From Bordetella parapertussis (GTDB taxonomy: Bacteria > Pseudomonadota > Gammaproteobacteria > Burkholderiales > Burkholderiaceae_B), in assembly GCA_945883615.1 (NCBI GenBank), contig CAMCYB010000012.1:1-45551 (forward strand): a stretch of 45,551 nucleotides of DNA, given 5' to 3'. Shown in pieces: positions 9,580 through 17,760 of this stretch. The notes below the pieces were generated by a model. The model ran no database searches. It was not told the DNA's origin and saw only the letters and a program-made list of their open reading frames with translations. Position 1 is the stretch's first letter, and each line of letters starts with the position of its first letter. The translations under genes and the position numbers were made by a program.

Positions 9580-10563
9580 ATGCACACTCAAATCGATCAA
9601 TCTCACGCACTTTGGTATGTCTCACCCCATCAGGTTGAAATAAAGCCTGAAAAATTGTCGCCTTTAGGTCCCAATCAGGCACAAGTTCGCTCGCTTTTTG
9701 GGGCAATTAGTCGAGGTACCGAATCGCTTATTTTCAAAGGTTCCGTACCTGAATCTGAATACGAGCGCATGCAATCACCTTTTATGGGGGGGCAATTCCC
9801 CTTTCCTGTTAAATATGGTTACTGCAATGTTGGGTGCGTCACAAGTGGCCCAAGTGAGCTATTAGGCCAGCATGTTTTTTCGCTTTCACCGCACCAAACT
9901 GTTTTTAATGCCCCCATTTCCGCTTTGTCAGTCATCCCCAGCCATATTCCGCCTGCAAGGGGCGTTTTGGCTGCCAATATGGAAACCGCATTGAATGGTG
10001 TTTGGGTGGGTCACCCTGCGCCCGCTGACCGTTTAGCCATAGTGGGCGGCGGGGTCATTGGGTTATTGATTGCGTATTTATGTCGCCATTTACCTGGGGC
10101 TGAGGTCACTTTGGTTGACACAAACCCCGATCGAGCTGCAATCTGCCGCGATTTGGGTATAGATTTTGCAACGCCCGATCAAGCCCCGACTGAATGTGAT
10201 GTGGTGTTTCATGCCAGTGGTCACCCAGCAGGTTTAACCACCGCATTAGGTTTGGCTGGCGAAGAAGCCACTGTGGTTGAACTGAGTTGGTTTGGGTCAC
10301 AACCCGTGAACGTGCCCCTAGGCGGGGCTTTTCACAGCCGCCAGTTGCGCTTATTGTCTTGCCAAGTCGGGCATATTGAATCGTCACACAAAGCCCGCTG
10401 GCATTATGCAAGACGTTTGCAAGCAGCGATCAATTTACTGGCTGACCCTTGCCTAGATGCCTTATTAGCACCCGCCACACCGTTTGATCAATTAACTCGT
10501 ACACTACCCGACCTCTTCAGCCCGCAATCGCGTGTGCTGTGTCAAGTTATTCAATACCCTTAA
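9580..10563 (+). CDS. MDR-superfamily (zinc-type) dehydrogenase without the usual zinc ligands
   Basis: A 327-residue medium-chain dehydrogenase/reductase. The N-terminal GroES-like half contains GAISRGTESL where classical alcohol dehydrogenases have the catalytic-zinc cysteine, and no cluster of four structural-zinc cysteines is seen. The Rossmann half has the dinucleotide motif VGGGVIGLL (about 156-164), followed by a strand ending in VDTNPDR. It therefore probably reduces or oxidises a carbonyl without zinc. An open frame extends upstream to a GTG at 9520, but the ATG at 9580 agrees with the domain start. It is first of a tight plus-strand operon: ten bases to the PTPS-like gene. Substrate unknown. 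Confidence 0.78.
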   Translation: MHTQIDQSHALWYVSPHQVEIKPEKLSPLGPNQAQVRSLFGAISRGTESLIFKGSVPESEYERMQSPFMGGQFPFPVKYGYCNVGCVTSGPSELLGQHVFSLSPHQTVFNAPISALSVIPSHIPPARGVLAANMETALNGVWVGHPAPADRLAIVGGGVIGLLIAYLCRHLPGAEVTLVDTNPDRAAICRDLGIDFATPDQAPTECDVVFHASGHPAGLTTALGLAGEEATVVELSWFGSQPVNVPLGGAFHSRQLRLLSCQVGHIESSHKARWHYARRLQAAINLLADPCLDALLAPATPFDQLTRTLPDLFSPQSRVLCQVIQYP

Positions 10564-10573
10564 AGGAACAATC

Positions 10574-10975
10574 ATGTTTGCAGTTGAAGTTCGTGATCAC
10601 ATTATGGTGGCACACTCATTTCGTGGTGAAGTTTTTGGTCCTGCACAAGCACTGCATGGCGCGACATTTGTTGTTGATGCGGCTTTTTTCTCTGAGCAGC
10701 TTGACGCCAACAGTATCGTGATTGACATTGGGCGCGCGCTTGATGTCTTGAAAGAAATATTGGTACCTTTGAATTATAAAAATTTAGATGCCGTGCCTGA
10801 GTTTGCCGGCTTAAATACGACAACTGAATTTTTAACCAAACATATATTTGATCTGTTGGCTGATGCTGCGCGCAACGATCGCTTGGGTCGTCCGGGCAAA
10901 GAGCTTCATTCAATTCGTATCAATATTTCTGAATCGCATGTTGCGCGTGCATGGTACGAAGCCAAAATCTGGTAA
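10574..10975 (+). CDS. 6-pyruvoyl-tetrahydropterin synthase-like protein with altered active site
   Basis: A 133-residue T-fold protein of the PTPS/QueD family. His14 (VAHSF) and His28 (LHGA) match two of the three zinc ligands, and a Glu at 120 (ESHVARAWYEA) matches the pterin-anchoring acid. The third ligand, the second His of the HGH motif, is Ala30, and the catalytic Cys four residues before the motif is Ala24. So binding of a pterin-like ring is plausible but standard PTPS or QueD chemistry is not. The start at 10574 follows an AAAGGA ribosome site at good spacing. It sits in operon with the MDR dehydrogenase and GT4 genes. Confidence 0.82.
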   Translation: MFAVEVRDHIMVAHSFRGEVFGPAQALHGATFVVDAAFFSEQLDANSIVIDIGRALDVLKEILVPLNYKNLDAVPEFAGLNTTTEFLTKHIFDLLADAARNDRLGRPGKELHSIRINISESHVARAWYEAKIW

Positions 10976-10979
10976 TTTT

Positions 10980-12092
10980 TTGACTCAACACGCTTGGCCC
11001 ATCTGTTTTGCTTACCCGGGTGACCTTAACACGGCCACCGGGGGTTATGTCTATGCACGACGCATGATGCAAGCGCTAACTGAGCAAGGTTGGTTGGTCT
11101 GCCCACTGGCGTTAGGTGATGGCTTTCCGTTGCCAACAGTCGCTACCTGCGAGCAAGCGCTTGATCGGTTAAAAGACGTACCCAGTGGGCATTTATTGGT
11201 GATAGATGGCTTAGCGCTTGGCGTTTTACCCCAAGCTGCTCAGCAGTTACATCAACTGGGTCGGCCCTTTACCGCACTGGTGCATCACCCCCTTGCACGT
11301 GAAGCGGGCATCACAGTTGACCGAGCCGAGCAACTGCATCAAAGCGAACACGATGCGCTTAAATGCGCGTCGGGCGTTATCGTCACCAGCGCAGAAACAG
11401 CGCGCACGGTTGCAAAAGATTTTGATCTTTTACTTAAAAATATTGTGGTGGCGTACCCGGGCACAGACCGCCCCTCGCAAGCCCCTTCGATGGTGTCTGC
11501 CCCCACTAAAAGACCCAAGCGCTTGCTTTCTGTGGGTTCATTCGTGCCACGCAAAGGCTTTGATGTGCTGATTCAAGCATTAGCCCCACTCACCGCACTT
11601 GAGTGGCAACTTAATATCGTGGGTGATAACACACGCGATTTAGCCACAACCGAATATATTCAAAAGTTGATTCAATTGCACCACCTGCAAGATCGCATCG
11701 AATGCACGGGTGCGGTTGATCAAGAAACATTGCTTGACCACTACGCCAATGCTGACATCTTTGTTCTAGCATCGCTTTATGAGGGCTATGGCATGGCTTT
11801 TGCTGAAGCATTGGCTGCGGGCTTGCCCATCGTCGGCACCAAGGGTGGCGCCATACCCGACACGGTGCCCTGTACGGCTGGCATCTTAGTTGAACCTGGA
11901 AATATCACCGCTTTTTCACAAGCTATAAAACAGCTACTGACTCACGATGCGCTTTACGAACAACTCAAGCAAGGGGCACTAGTCTGTGCAAACGATCTAC
12001 CCACATGGGAGCAAAGCGCTACTATTTTTGCTCAAGCGCTGGTCTTAAATCACAATCAAGCAACAAGTCGGGCGCAAGCGCATAAGCCTTAA
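10980..12092 (+). CDS. GT4-family glycosyltransferase of the accessory cluster
   Basis: About 370 residues with the GT-B fold. The N-terminal domain begins FAYPGDLNTATGGYVYARRM (acceptor side, glycine loop). The C-terminal domain shows VGSFVPRKGFDVLIQAL and the donor-binding Ex7E region in LYEGYGMAFAEALAAGLPIVG. No signal or membrane segment, so it is cytoplasmic. The start is uncertain: the TTG at 10980 lies four bases after the PTPS-like stop and matches where the fold begins; an ATG at 10938 would overlap that gene by 38 bases. Neither has a strong ribosome site. The 3' end overlaps the opposing RibD-like gene by 71 bases. Donor and acceptor unknown; I infer glycosylation of the cluster's ring product. 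Confidence 0.78.
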   Translation: MTQHAWPICFAYPGDLNTATGGYVYARRMMQALTEQGWLVCPLALGDGFPLPTVATCEQALDRLKDVPSGHLLVIDGLALGVLPQAAQQLHQLGRPFTALVHHPLAREAGITVDRAEQLHQSEHDALKCASGVIVTSAETARTVAKDFDLLLKNIVVAYPGTDRPSQAPSMVSAPTKRPKRLLSVGSFVPRKGFDVLIQALAPLTALEWQLNIVGDNTRDLATTEYIQKLIQLHHLQDRIECTGAVDQETLLDHYANADIFVLASLYEGYGMAFAEALAAGLPIVGTKGGAIPDTVPCTAGILVEPGNITAFSQAIKQLLTHDALYEQLKQGALVCANDLPTWEQSATIFAQALVLNHNQATSRAQAHKP

Positions 12093-12738
12093 CAGTAAAA
12101 CGCTTAACATCTTGCATACGCTTTAAAGCGTTCAAATTTAAACCTGCTTTGCCTGCACCTAAAATTAAAGGCGCAACAATAAGGTGTAAGTGATCAATAC
12201 ATTCTGCATCGATAAATTGACTTAATGTGTGTGCGCCCCCCTCAACCAGTATGCGATGCATCCCCTGTTGAGCCAATAAATTAAGTACATCAATTGGGTT
12301 CACTGGTGAATGACTTGAACCTTTAGCTTCTGGTAAGGCAAGCACCTCAACCCCAGCGGGCAAACTAAGGCGTTCATTATGACGTGTCAGCACGATGCGT
12401 CTAGCCCCATCTGCTTGAAAAATTTTCGCTTGCGAGGGCACTCGACCGCGGGGGTCAAGCACAATACGGGCGGGCGATGTTCCCGGGCATAACCTGACCG
12501 TTAACATGGGGTCATCAGCCACAACCGTGCCCACTCCCACCAAAACCGCATCAACGCAAGCTCTAAGCTGATGCAAATGCGCTAAACCGCCAGAACCATT
12601 GATATATTTTGAATGGCCCGTCGAGGTGGCTATAAAGCCATCAAGAGACTGTCCTAACTGTCCAACGACCATTCGCCCTTTAGGCCCAAGCATCAGTTTT
12701 TTATCAGACCAGATGGGTATTTGTTGCAAACCAGCCAT
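12022..12738 (-). CDS. Stand-alone RibD C-terminal (reductase) domain protein
   Basis: A 238-residue protein of the DHFR-like RibD reductase family. VGQLGQSLDGFIAT, INGSGGLAHLHQLRACVDAVLVGVGTV, ADDPMLTVR and the later ILVEGGAHTLSQFID match the NADPH-binding reductase half of RibD. Known: bacterial RibD is a fusion with an N-terminal zinc deaminase that is absent here. In riboflavin synthesis this half reduces the ribosylamino to a ribitylamino pyrimidine. Placed beside a GTP cyclohydrolase II, it probably reduces a related early intermediate of the cluster pathway. It points toward the GT4 gene, overlapping its 3' end, and is divergent from the GCHII gene. Confidence 0.82.
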   Translation of the reverse strand: MAGLQQIPIWSDKKLMLGPKGRMVVGQLGQSLDGFIATSTGHSKYINGSGGLAHLHQLRACVDAVLVGVGTVVADDPMLTVRLCPGTSPARIVLDPRGRVPSQAKIFQADGARRIVLTRHNERLSLPAGVEVLALPEAKGSSHSPVNPIDVLNLLAQQGMHRILVEGGAHTLSQFIDAECIDHLHLIVAPLILGAGKAGLNLNALKRMQDVKRFTVKAYALAPDLLLDCDLRPALEQK

Positions 12739-12797
12739 GATTAAGGGTAGTCCCTAATAAAATTAAATCATTTTTTCAAATTAGCAGTAAAATTATG

Positions 12798-12819
12798 TTC
12801 TTAGTGTATTTACTAAGAA
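12798..12819. promoter_or_regulatory. Inverted repeat between the divergent RibD-like and GCHII genes
   Basis: TTCTTAGT (12798-12805) and ACTAAGAA (12812-12819) form a perfect 8-bp inverted repeat around six bases, in an AT-rich 136-base divergent promoter region. It could be an operator for both genes. No FMN riboswitch signature is present. Confidence 0.35.
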
Positions 12820-12874
12820 TTTAATAACTAACTTTGCATTTTAAATTATTCACGCTCCATCTTTCGGTGCTTTA

Positions 12875-14038
12875 ATGAAATCTTCCGCTGCAATGATTAA
12901 GCCTGTACACAACAACGGTGTGCATTCTGTTTTAACATCTGTAGACCGTGTTACGAGTGATTTACGACGAGGCGAACCCGTTGTGGTTACCCTCGGTACC
13001 CAAGCAATCTGGATGATGGCCGCTGAAGCGGTCGATATGCACCACATTGAGGAATTTACGGCACTTTCAAACGATGTTGTCAAAGTGCTTCTTACCGGTC
13101 AGCGCGCCCTTCGCTTAGGCATGGTAACCACTCTAGAGGCCGGTTGGGTTGCTGAATCTAAAAGCCCGCTTGATGCCCATTTAATTGGGCTCGCCGCTGA
13201 CCCAACGCTTGCCGATGTCGATCTTGATGCGGCAGCTCAAATTTTATCAAGCTGGAAGGTAAAGCCTGCCAGTCGGCTCGAAATGGCTTGCGTCAAACTC
13301 ACTAAATTTTCGCGCCTTTTACCTGCAGCGTTAATTAGTTCTGTTACGGGCCCCATTCCCGAAAATACATTGGTTGTTACAGCTGAAGATGTCGAGTCAT
13401 ACAGCGTCGAGGCAGCCAATGCATTACAAATTGTTAGTCAAGCACACGTTCCACTTGAAGACGCAGAGCTCGTCAAGATTGTTGCCTTTCGCCCCCACGA
13501 CGGTGGCACTGAGCACCTCGCCATTGTGGTGGGTACACCCGATCTTAATAAACCCGTCATGATTCGTATTCATTCCGAATGCTTTACGGGTGACTTACTC
13601 GGTTCAATGCGTTGCGATTGTGGTAACCAGCTTCGTGGGGCCATTGCTTTAATGGGCTCAACCGGTGGTGGCATTCTGTTGTACATGCAACAAGAGGGTC
13701 GTGGCATTGGCTTAATTAACAAACTACGTGCTTATCAACTTCAAGATTCAGGCCTCGATACCGTCGACGCAAATTTGGCTATCGGTTACGACGAAGACGA
13801 ACGCGAGTACTTACCTGCGGCCCAAATGCTTGAGCGTTTAGGTGTTAAGTCTGTACGTTTATTAACTAATAACCCACGAAAAGTTGATTCATTAACTCGA
13901 TTTGGTATTGATGTGGTTGAACGTGTCGCACACGTTTTTCCAGCAAATCATCATAATCGGGGTTATTTGTACACCAAGGCAACAAAAGGCGGTCACTTGT
14001 TTAACTACCCTGAACCTGAGGGTGTTGTAGAGAAGTGA
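12875..14038 (+). CDS. GTP cyclohydrolase II with a degenerate DHBP-synthase domain (RibBA-like)
   Basis: A 387-residue protein. The C-terminal half is a complete GTP cyclohydrolase II: zinc ligands Cys236, Cys247 and Cys249 (SECFTGDLLGSMRCDCGNQL), EGRGIGL (274-280), the DER catalytic segment in YDEDEREY, and RLLTNNP (328-334). It should open GTP to a diaminopyrimidine. The N-terminal part aligns in outline with 3,4-dihydroxy-2-butanone 4-phosphate synthase (LRRGEPVVV, AAEAVDMHHIEEF, VLLTGQRALRLGM), but where RibB has its acidic DDEDRENEGD loop this protein reads TLGTQAIWM. So the synthase activity should be lost. Placement next to the RibD reductase and PTPS-like genes argues for the accessory pathway rather than bulk riboflavin supply, though it could do both. 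Confidence 0.88.
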   Translation: MKSSAAMIKPVHNNGVHSVLTSVDRVTSDLRRGEPVVVTLGTQAIWMMAAEAVDMHHIEEFTALSNDVVKVLLTGQRALRLGMVTTLEAGWVAESKSPLDAHLIGLAADPTLADVDLDAAAQILSSWKVKPASRLEMACVKLTKFSRLLPAALISSVTGPIPENTLVVTAEDVESYSVEAANALQIVSQAHVPLEDAELVKIVAFRPHDGGTEHLAIVVGTPDLNKPVMIRIHSECFTGDLLGSMRCDCGNQLRGAIALMGSTGGGILLYMQQEGRGIGLINKLRAYQLQDSGLDTVDANLAIGYDEDEREYLPAAQMLERLGVKSVRLLTNNPRKVDSLTRFGIDVVERVAHVFPANHHNRGYLYTKATKGGHLFNYPEPEGVVEK

Positions 14039-14113
14039 TCAGGCTAACTGTGAAGGGTGACTAAAATCAAGCCCCTTTCAACTGTTGCTAATATACTGAT
14101 TCAGATGTTTTAA

Positions 14114-14142
14114 TTTACTGCAGCAAGATTTGCTGCGGTAAA
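14114..14142. terminator. Hairpin between converging GCHII and ychF genes
   Basis: TTTACTGCAGCA (14114-14125) pairs with TGCTGCGGTAAA (14131-14142) with one wobble, around a five-base loop. It is placed between two converging genes. Flanks are AT-rich but lack a long U-tract, so it is a possible bidirectional terminator. Confidence 0.45.
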
Positions 14143-14178
14143 TAGCAAATTAAATAACTAGCTTGATATGAAGTCTGC

Positions 14179-14202
14179 CATGTAGCTTGTCATGTAGCTT
14201 GC
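14179..14202. repeat. Tandem 12-bp duplication
   Basis: catgtagcttgt is followed directly by catgtagcttgc, 11 of 12 bases identical, just downstream of the ychF stop. It is short and without obvious role, but it matches the pattern of small tandem duplications in other gaps of this window. Confidence 0.6.
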
Positions 14203-14219
14203 CTCAAGCTTTAAACGCC

Positions 14220-15311
14220 TTAAACGTTAAATAAGAAATTCAGCACATCGCCGTCGTGCACAACATACTCTTTGCCTTCAGCACGCATCTTTCCTGCTTC
14301 TTTAGCGCCTTGCTCACCCTTAAAAGCAACGAAATCTTCAAACGCAATCGTTTGAGCGCGTATAAAACCACGCTCAAAATCAGTATGAATCACACCAGCA
14401 GCTTGCGGGGCTGTGGCACCAATAGGCACTGTCCAGGCGCGAACTTCTTTAACGCCCGCCGTAAAATACGTTTGCAAGCCGAGTAGCTTAAAGGCTGCGC
14501 GAATGAGGCGATCAAGGCCGGGCTCTTGCATGCCAATGTCTTGAAGAAAAACAGCTTTATCTTCGTCTGCCAAGTCAGCGATTTCAGCTTCAATGGCTGC
14601 ACAAATAGCCACCACGGGTGCGTTACGTTTGGCAGCATAATCTTCAAGCTGTTGCAGTAAAGGGTTATCGATGAAACCTTTTTCGCCCACATTACCAACG
14701 TACATAGCGGGTTTAGAGGTAATAAAACATAGGGGCGCAATGAGTGTCTGATCATCGGTTGACAACCCTAAAGATCGTATAGGCTGAGCCTGATTCAAGT
14801 GCACAAGACATTTTTCAATAATACCCACAACACGTTGCGCATCTTTATCACCAGAGCGGGCGGTTTTTTGATAACGGTGCAATGCCTTTTCAGCGGTTTG
14901 CATATCAGCTAAAGCCAACTCAGTTTCAATCACTTCGATATCTGCGATCGGGTCAACACGGTTTGAAACGTGAATCACGTTGTCGTCTACAAAACAACGC
15001 ACAACGTTTACGATGGCATTGGTTTCACGAATGTGTGACAAAAATTGGTTACCCAACCCTTCACCTTTACTGGCCCCAGCTACTAAACCAGCAATATCTA
15101 CGAACTCAACCGTGGCAGACACAATGCGTTCAGGATCAACAATTGCAGCAAGTTTTTGTAAGCGTTCATCGGGCACTTCAACCACACCGACGTTGGGCTC
15201 AATCGTACAAAAAGGGTAGTTTTCAGCAGCAATACCTGCCTTGGTTAACGCATTAAAAAGAGTCGATTTACCCACGTTAGGTAGGCCGACGATGCCGCAT
15301 TGCAGTGCCAT
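14220..15311 (-). CDS. ychF: Redox-regulated ribosome-associated ATPase YchF (Obg family)
   Basis: A 363-residue Obg-family P-loop ATPase, full length. G1 is [15 protein letters not shown]3 DIAGLV, followed by the helical domain and C-terminal TGS domain ([29 protein letters not shown]). Known: YchF binds ATP in preference to GTP and associates with ribosomes. An AGGA ribosome site precedes MALQCGIVG, which supports this start over the longer open frame upstream. pth, a CPBP-type gene and ychF run in the same direction. Confidence 0.96.
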   Translation of the reverse strand: MALQCGIVGLPNVGKSTLFNALTKAGIAAENYPFCTIEPNVGVVEVPDERLQKLAAIVDPERIVSATVEFVDIAGLVAGASKGEGLGNQFLSHIRETNAIVNVVRCFVDDNVIHVSNRVDPIADIEVIETELALADMQTAEKALHRYQKTARSGDKDAQRVVGIIEKCLVHLNQAQPIRSLGLSTDDQTLIAPLCFITSKPAMYVGNVGEKGFIDNPLLQQLEDYAAKRNAPVVAICAAIEAEIADLADEDKAVFLQDIGMQEPGLDRLIRAAFKLLGLQTYFTAGVKEVRAWTVPIGATAPQAAGVIHTDFERGFIRAQTIAFEDFVAFKGEQGAKEAGKMRAEGKEYVVHDGDVLNFLFNV

Positions 15312-15352
15312 ATGATTTCCTGAACAAAAAAAATATCGAGTTAACCGACAGT

Positions 15353-16129
15353 TTAACCGTTTGACCAACCCATAGAGATCACTACCCAAGCGGCCATCAA
15401 CGGACCGAAGTTATACAGAGCATGTAACCAAATTGCGTCGGCCAAACTTCGTGTGACACGCACCCATGACATGACTAAACCGGCTAACCATTGCGGCATC
15501 ACCAAAAGTGGCAATAAAAGCCAGTTTATATCTGTGAACTTAAAATTTAATAAATGCAGGCCTGCGAAGCCAAGCAGGCTTAAATGCATGACCCAAGGGA
15601 AATAATGTCGATACTGGCGCAACCGACGAAACCCACCCGCTGACAAGTGCCGCACTTGTCGGGTTGATTGCACAGCAAGCAAAATGGTCAACGCAATCAT
15701 GATCGACTGCAACCAACCAAGGCCTTGCCATATTGCTAAACAGATTAAAGGCACAACCCATAAAGCTTGGGCAGGTCTGCGCAAACCAAATCGGAAGAGT
15801 AGTTCTTCAATAATGGGCGCCCAAACAATAGCCAGTAACCAAGGCAATTGTTTGGGGTCAATTAGTGAGTCAGCATTCATATTTTTAACCACACTCACTA
15901 CGATGGGGCCCAAAACAAACAAATTGATCAGCCACAAGGCAAAAGCCCAAGCGAAGAGCCTGCCCACAGAAAATGTCGGCAGCCAATCTTGTAACCAGCC
16001 TGAGGTTTTAGACTGTCGATTGGGGTAACGTGCCAATCGGGGTCGCAAACAAAAGGCCAAGCAAAGGCGCCACTCGACTGACCAAGGCATTTGAGCTGTT
16101 TGTTTAGTCGGGGTCACGGTGTAGGCCAT
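15353..16129 (-). CDS. CPBP-family intramembrane protease-like protein
   Basis: A membrane protein of up to 258 residues with about six hydrophobic segments. It carries the three CPBP (CAAX protease / Abi) motifs: [11 protein letters not shown] (EExxxR), FAGLHLLNF and HALYNF with their histidines. Known family members are site-II intramembrane glutamic proteases; the target here is unknown. The ATG at 16129 overlaps the pth 3' end by 26 bases; a second ATG at 16090 would avoid the overlap. Neither has a clear ribosome site. It sits between pth and ychF. Confidence 0.75.
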   Translation of the reverse strand: MAYTVTPTKQTAQMPWSVEWRLCLAFCLRPRLARYPNRQSKTSGWLQDWLPTFSVGRLFAWAFALWLINLFVLGPIVVSVVKNMNADSLIDPKQLPWLLAIVWAPIIEELLFRFGLRRPAQALWVVPLICLAIWQGLGWLQSIMIALTILLAVQSTRQVRHLSAGGFRRLRQYRHYFPWVMHLSLLGFAGLHLLNFKFTDINWLLLPLLVMPQWLAGLVMSWVRVTRSLADAIWLHALYNFGPLMAAWVVISMGWSNG

Positions 16130-16700
16130 TCATTGCAACGGTCATATCACCGTCGAGTATTTGTGAGTAATAATTTTTGCAACGCCATAAGGCGTCTTCA
16201 ATGCGCACGCTTTCATCTTGACGGGGCTGATGCAGAACAAAATCAGACACTTGCTGGTTTAAATTTAGTAAACGGGGGTGGCCAATACCGATACGAAGAC
16301 GCCAAAAATTTGGGTCTGCCAGAGCGGCTTGAATATCTTTGAGGCCGTTGTGGCCAGCATGCCCACCACCTTGCTTAAGTCGAAGCTGGCCTGGGGCTAA
16401 ATCAAGCTCATCATGAAGTACCAAAATGGCTGCTGGCTCTATTTTGTAAAAGCGTGCTAGTGCCCCGACACACTGGCCTGAACGATTCATGAAGGTTGTG
16501 GGTTTAGCAAACCAAATTTGGCGTCCCTGGTATCGCGCTTTGGCCACTTCCCCAAAAAAAGCTTTCTCTGGGTTGAAGGTTGCACCTAGAAAAGACGCCC
16601 ATTCTTGTACCAACCAAAAGCCTGCGTTATGGCGTGTTTTGGCATACTCTGGGCCCGGGTTACCCAAGCCAACGATTAGTGAAAGAGCTTCAGACTTCAT
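16104..16700 (-). CDS. pth: Peptidyl-tRNA hydrolase
   Basis: A 198-residue enzyme that releases peptides from stalled peptidyl-tRNA. The conserved [19 protein letters not shown] includes the catalytic His, [10 protein letters not shown] and [25 protein letters not shown] follow in the standard order. Normal length. It is separated from rplY by a strong terminator, so it probably has its own promoter in the gap at 16701-16780. Confidence 0.96.
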   Translation of the reverse strand: MKSEALSLIVGLGNPGPEYAKTRHNAGFWLVQEWASFLGATFNPEKAFFGEVAKARYQGRQIWFAKPTTFMNRSGQCVGALARFYKIEPAAILVLHDELDLAPGQLRLKQGGGHAGHNGLKDIQAALADPNFWRLRIGIGHPRLLNLNQQVSDFVLHQPRQDESVRIEDALWRCKNYYSQILDGDMTVAMNGLHRDPD

Positions 16701-16780
16701 GTCGTCATTATTATCGATTTAAGGCAGTTGAGTGATCAATCAAATTGACCAAAAGGGTTGAATAGATGACAACAAAATAA

Positions 16781-16818
16781 AAACCCCTCGCACCCGGTAA
16801 TCGGCATGCGAGGGGTTT
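16781..16818 (-). terminator. Rho-independent terminator of the prs-rplY transcript
   Basis: AAACCCCTCGCA (16781-16792) and TGCGAGGGGTTT (16807-16818) form a perfect 12-bp stem with a 14-base loop. Read on the minus strand the stem is followed by TTATTTTG, a U-rich tail. It stands 177 bases downstream of rplY and ahead of pth. Confidence 0.85.
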
Positions 16819-16886
16819 GCGACCAACCAAATTAAACTATTACATTTAAATCACAATGGGCTAAATAAATTTTGGGTGCCCTATGA

Positions 16887-16952
16887 TAATTTAGTAATAA
16901 TTTAGTAATAATTTAGTGCTGACTTAGTGCTGATTTAATAATCATTAAATGA
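16887..16952. repeat. 11-bp-period tandem array downstream of rplY
   Basis: Units taatttagtaa, taatttagtaa, taatttagtgc, tgacttagtgc, tgatttaataa and a weak tcattaaatga follow without a gap. The first three are almost identical. The array is in the 3' untranslated region between rplY and its terminator. Confidence 0.7.
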
Positions 16953-16976
16953 TCAAAAATTAGCACTAAAAATAGG

Positions 16977-17006
16977 TTGTTACGCTTTAGGTTATTACGC
17001 TTTAGG
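16977..17006. repeat. 15-bp tandem duplication across the rplY stop codon
   Basis: ttgttacgctttagg is followed directly by ttattacgctttagg, 14 of 15 bases identical. In the gene's reading direction this duplicates the last codons and stop (Pro-Lys-Ala-stop), so a second copy of the C-terminal coding segment lies just after the real stop. Confidence 0.75.
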
Positions 17007-17606
17007 TGCACCCGCGGCAGCGGTGTCTTCGTCACCTTTTTTGGCAGCGGGTACGGTAGCCGTCGCAATCAATGGGTTAGTCTCGCCACCGTGCGATACA
17101 AAGGTCACGCCCAAAGGCAACTTGATATCAGCCAAATGAATCACTGAACCCACAATAACGTTGGCCAAATCAACCTCAATGAACTGTGGCAAGTTTGCAG
17201 GCAAACATGCAATATCAAGCTCGGTCAAAATGTGAGAAATAATGGCTGAACTCAGCTTCACAGCAGGTGATACGTCAGCATTGATAAAGTGCAACGGCAC
17301 TTTTGTGTGCAAGACTTTACTTGCGTCAACACGTTGGAAATCGACATGTAACACCAACTGCTTGTAAGGGTGCCACTGCACGTCGCGCAACAATACTTGC
17401 TGCGACTGCTCGCCTACCTTCATGTTTAAGATTGATGCGTGAAAAGATTCTTTACGCAGAGCGTGATAAATTTCGTTGTGATCGAGCTCAATATTTAAGC
17501 TTGGCTGTGCGCTACCGTAAACAATGGCAGGTACACGACCAGCTAGGCGCAGGCGGCGGCTCGCACTCGATCCCTGGACGCTTCTAAGGGTTGCATTAAA
17601 TTCCAT
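16995..17606 (-). CDS. rplY: 50S ribosomal protein L25, long CTC form
   Basis: A 203-residue protein that binds 5S rRNA. The N-terminal L25 domain is followed from about residue 95 by the CTC/TL5 beta domain, as usual outside enterics. The tail is Ala-rich (AAAGAPKA). A CGGAG ribosome site precedes the ATG. It lies downstream of prs in the same direction with a 154-base gap. The last codons are tandemly duplicated after the stop. Confidence 0.94.
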   Translation of the reverse strand: MEFNATLRSVQGSSASRRLRLAGRVPAIVYGSAQPSLNIELDHNEIYHALRKESFHASILNMKVGEQSQQVLLRDVQWHPYKQLVLHVDFQRVDASKVLHTKVPLHFINADVSPAVKLSSAIISHILTELDIACLPANLPQFIEVDLANVIVGSVIHLADIKLPLGVTFVSHGGETNPLIATATVPAAKKGDEDTAAAGAPKA

Positions 17607-17760
17607 GAAAAAAACTCCGTAATGGGGGGTTAGCCCGGTCTAAATTGAACACGTCAACATTGTCGTGTTTTTGAATATTTCACCGCGACCAGTGAAACAT
17701 TCAATCTGGTAGTGATTCGGTGCGTATCTAGCCCTGCCCGAACCCACTGTATTTTAAATT

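Noticed and set aside
12739..12874. FMN riboswitch ahead of the GTP cyclohydrolase II gene
   Set aside because: None of the conserved RFN segments is present in this 136-base gap.
17640..17690. Small hairpin with T-run between prs and rplY
   Set aside because: AACACG/CGTGTT followed by T occurs only on the strand opposite to transcription of these genes, so it would not end their transcript.
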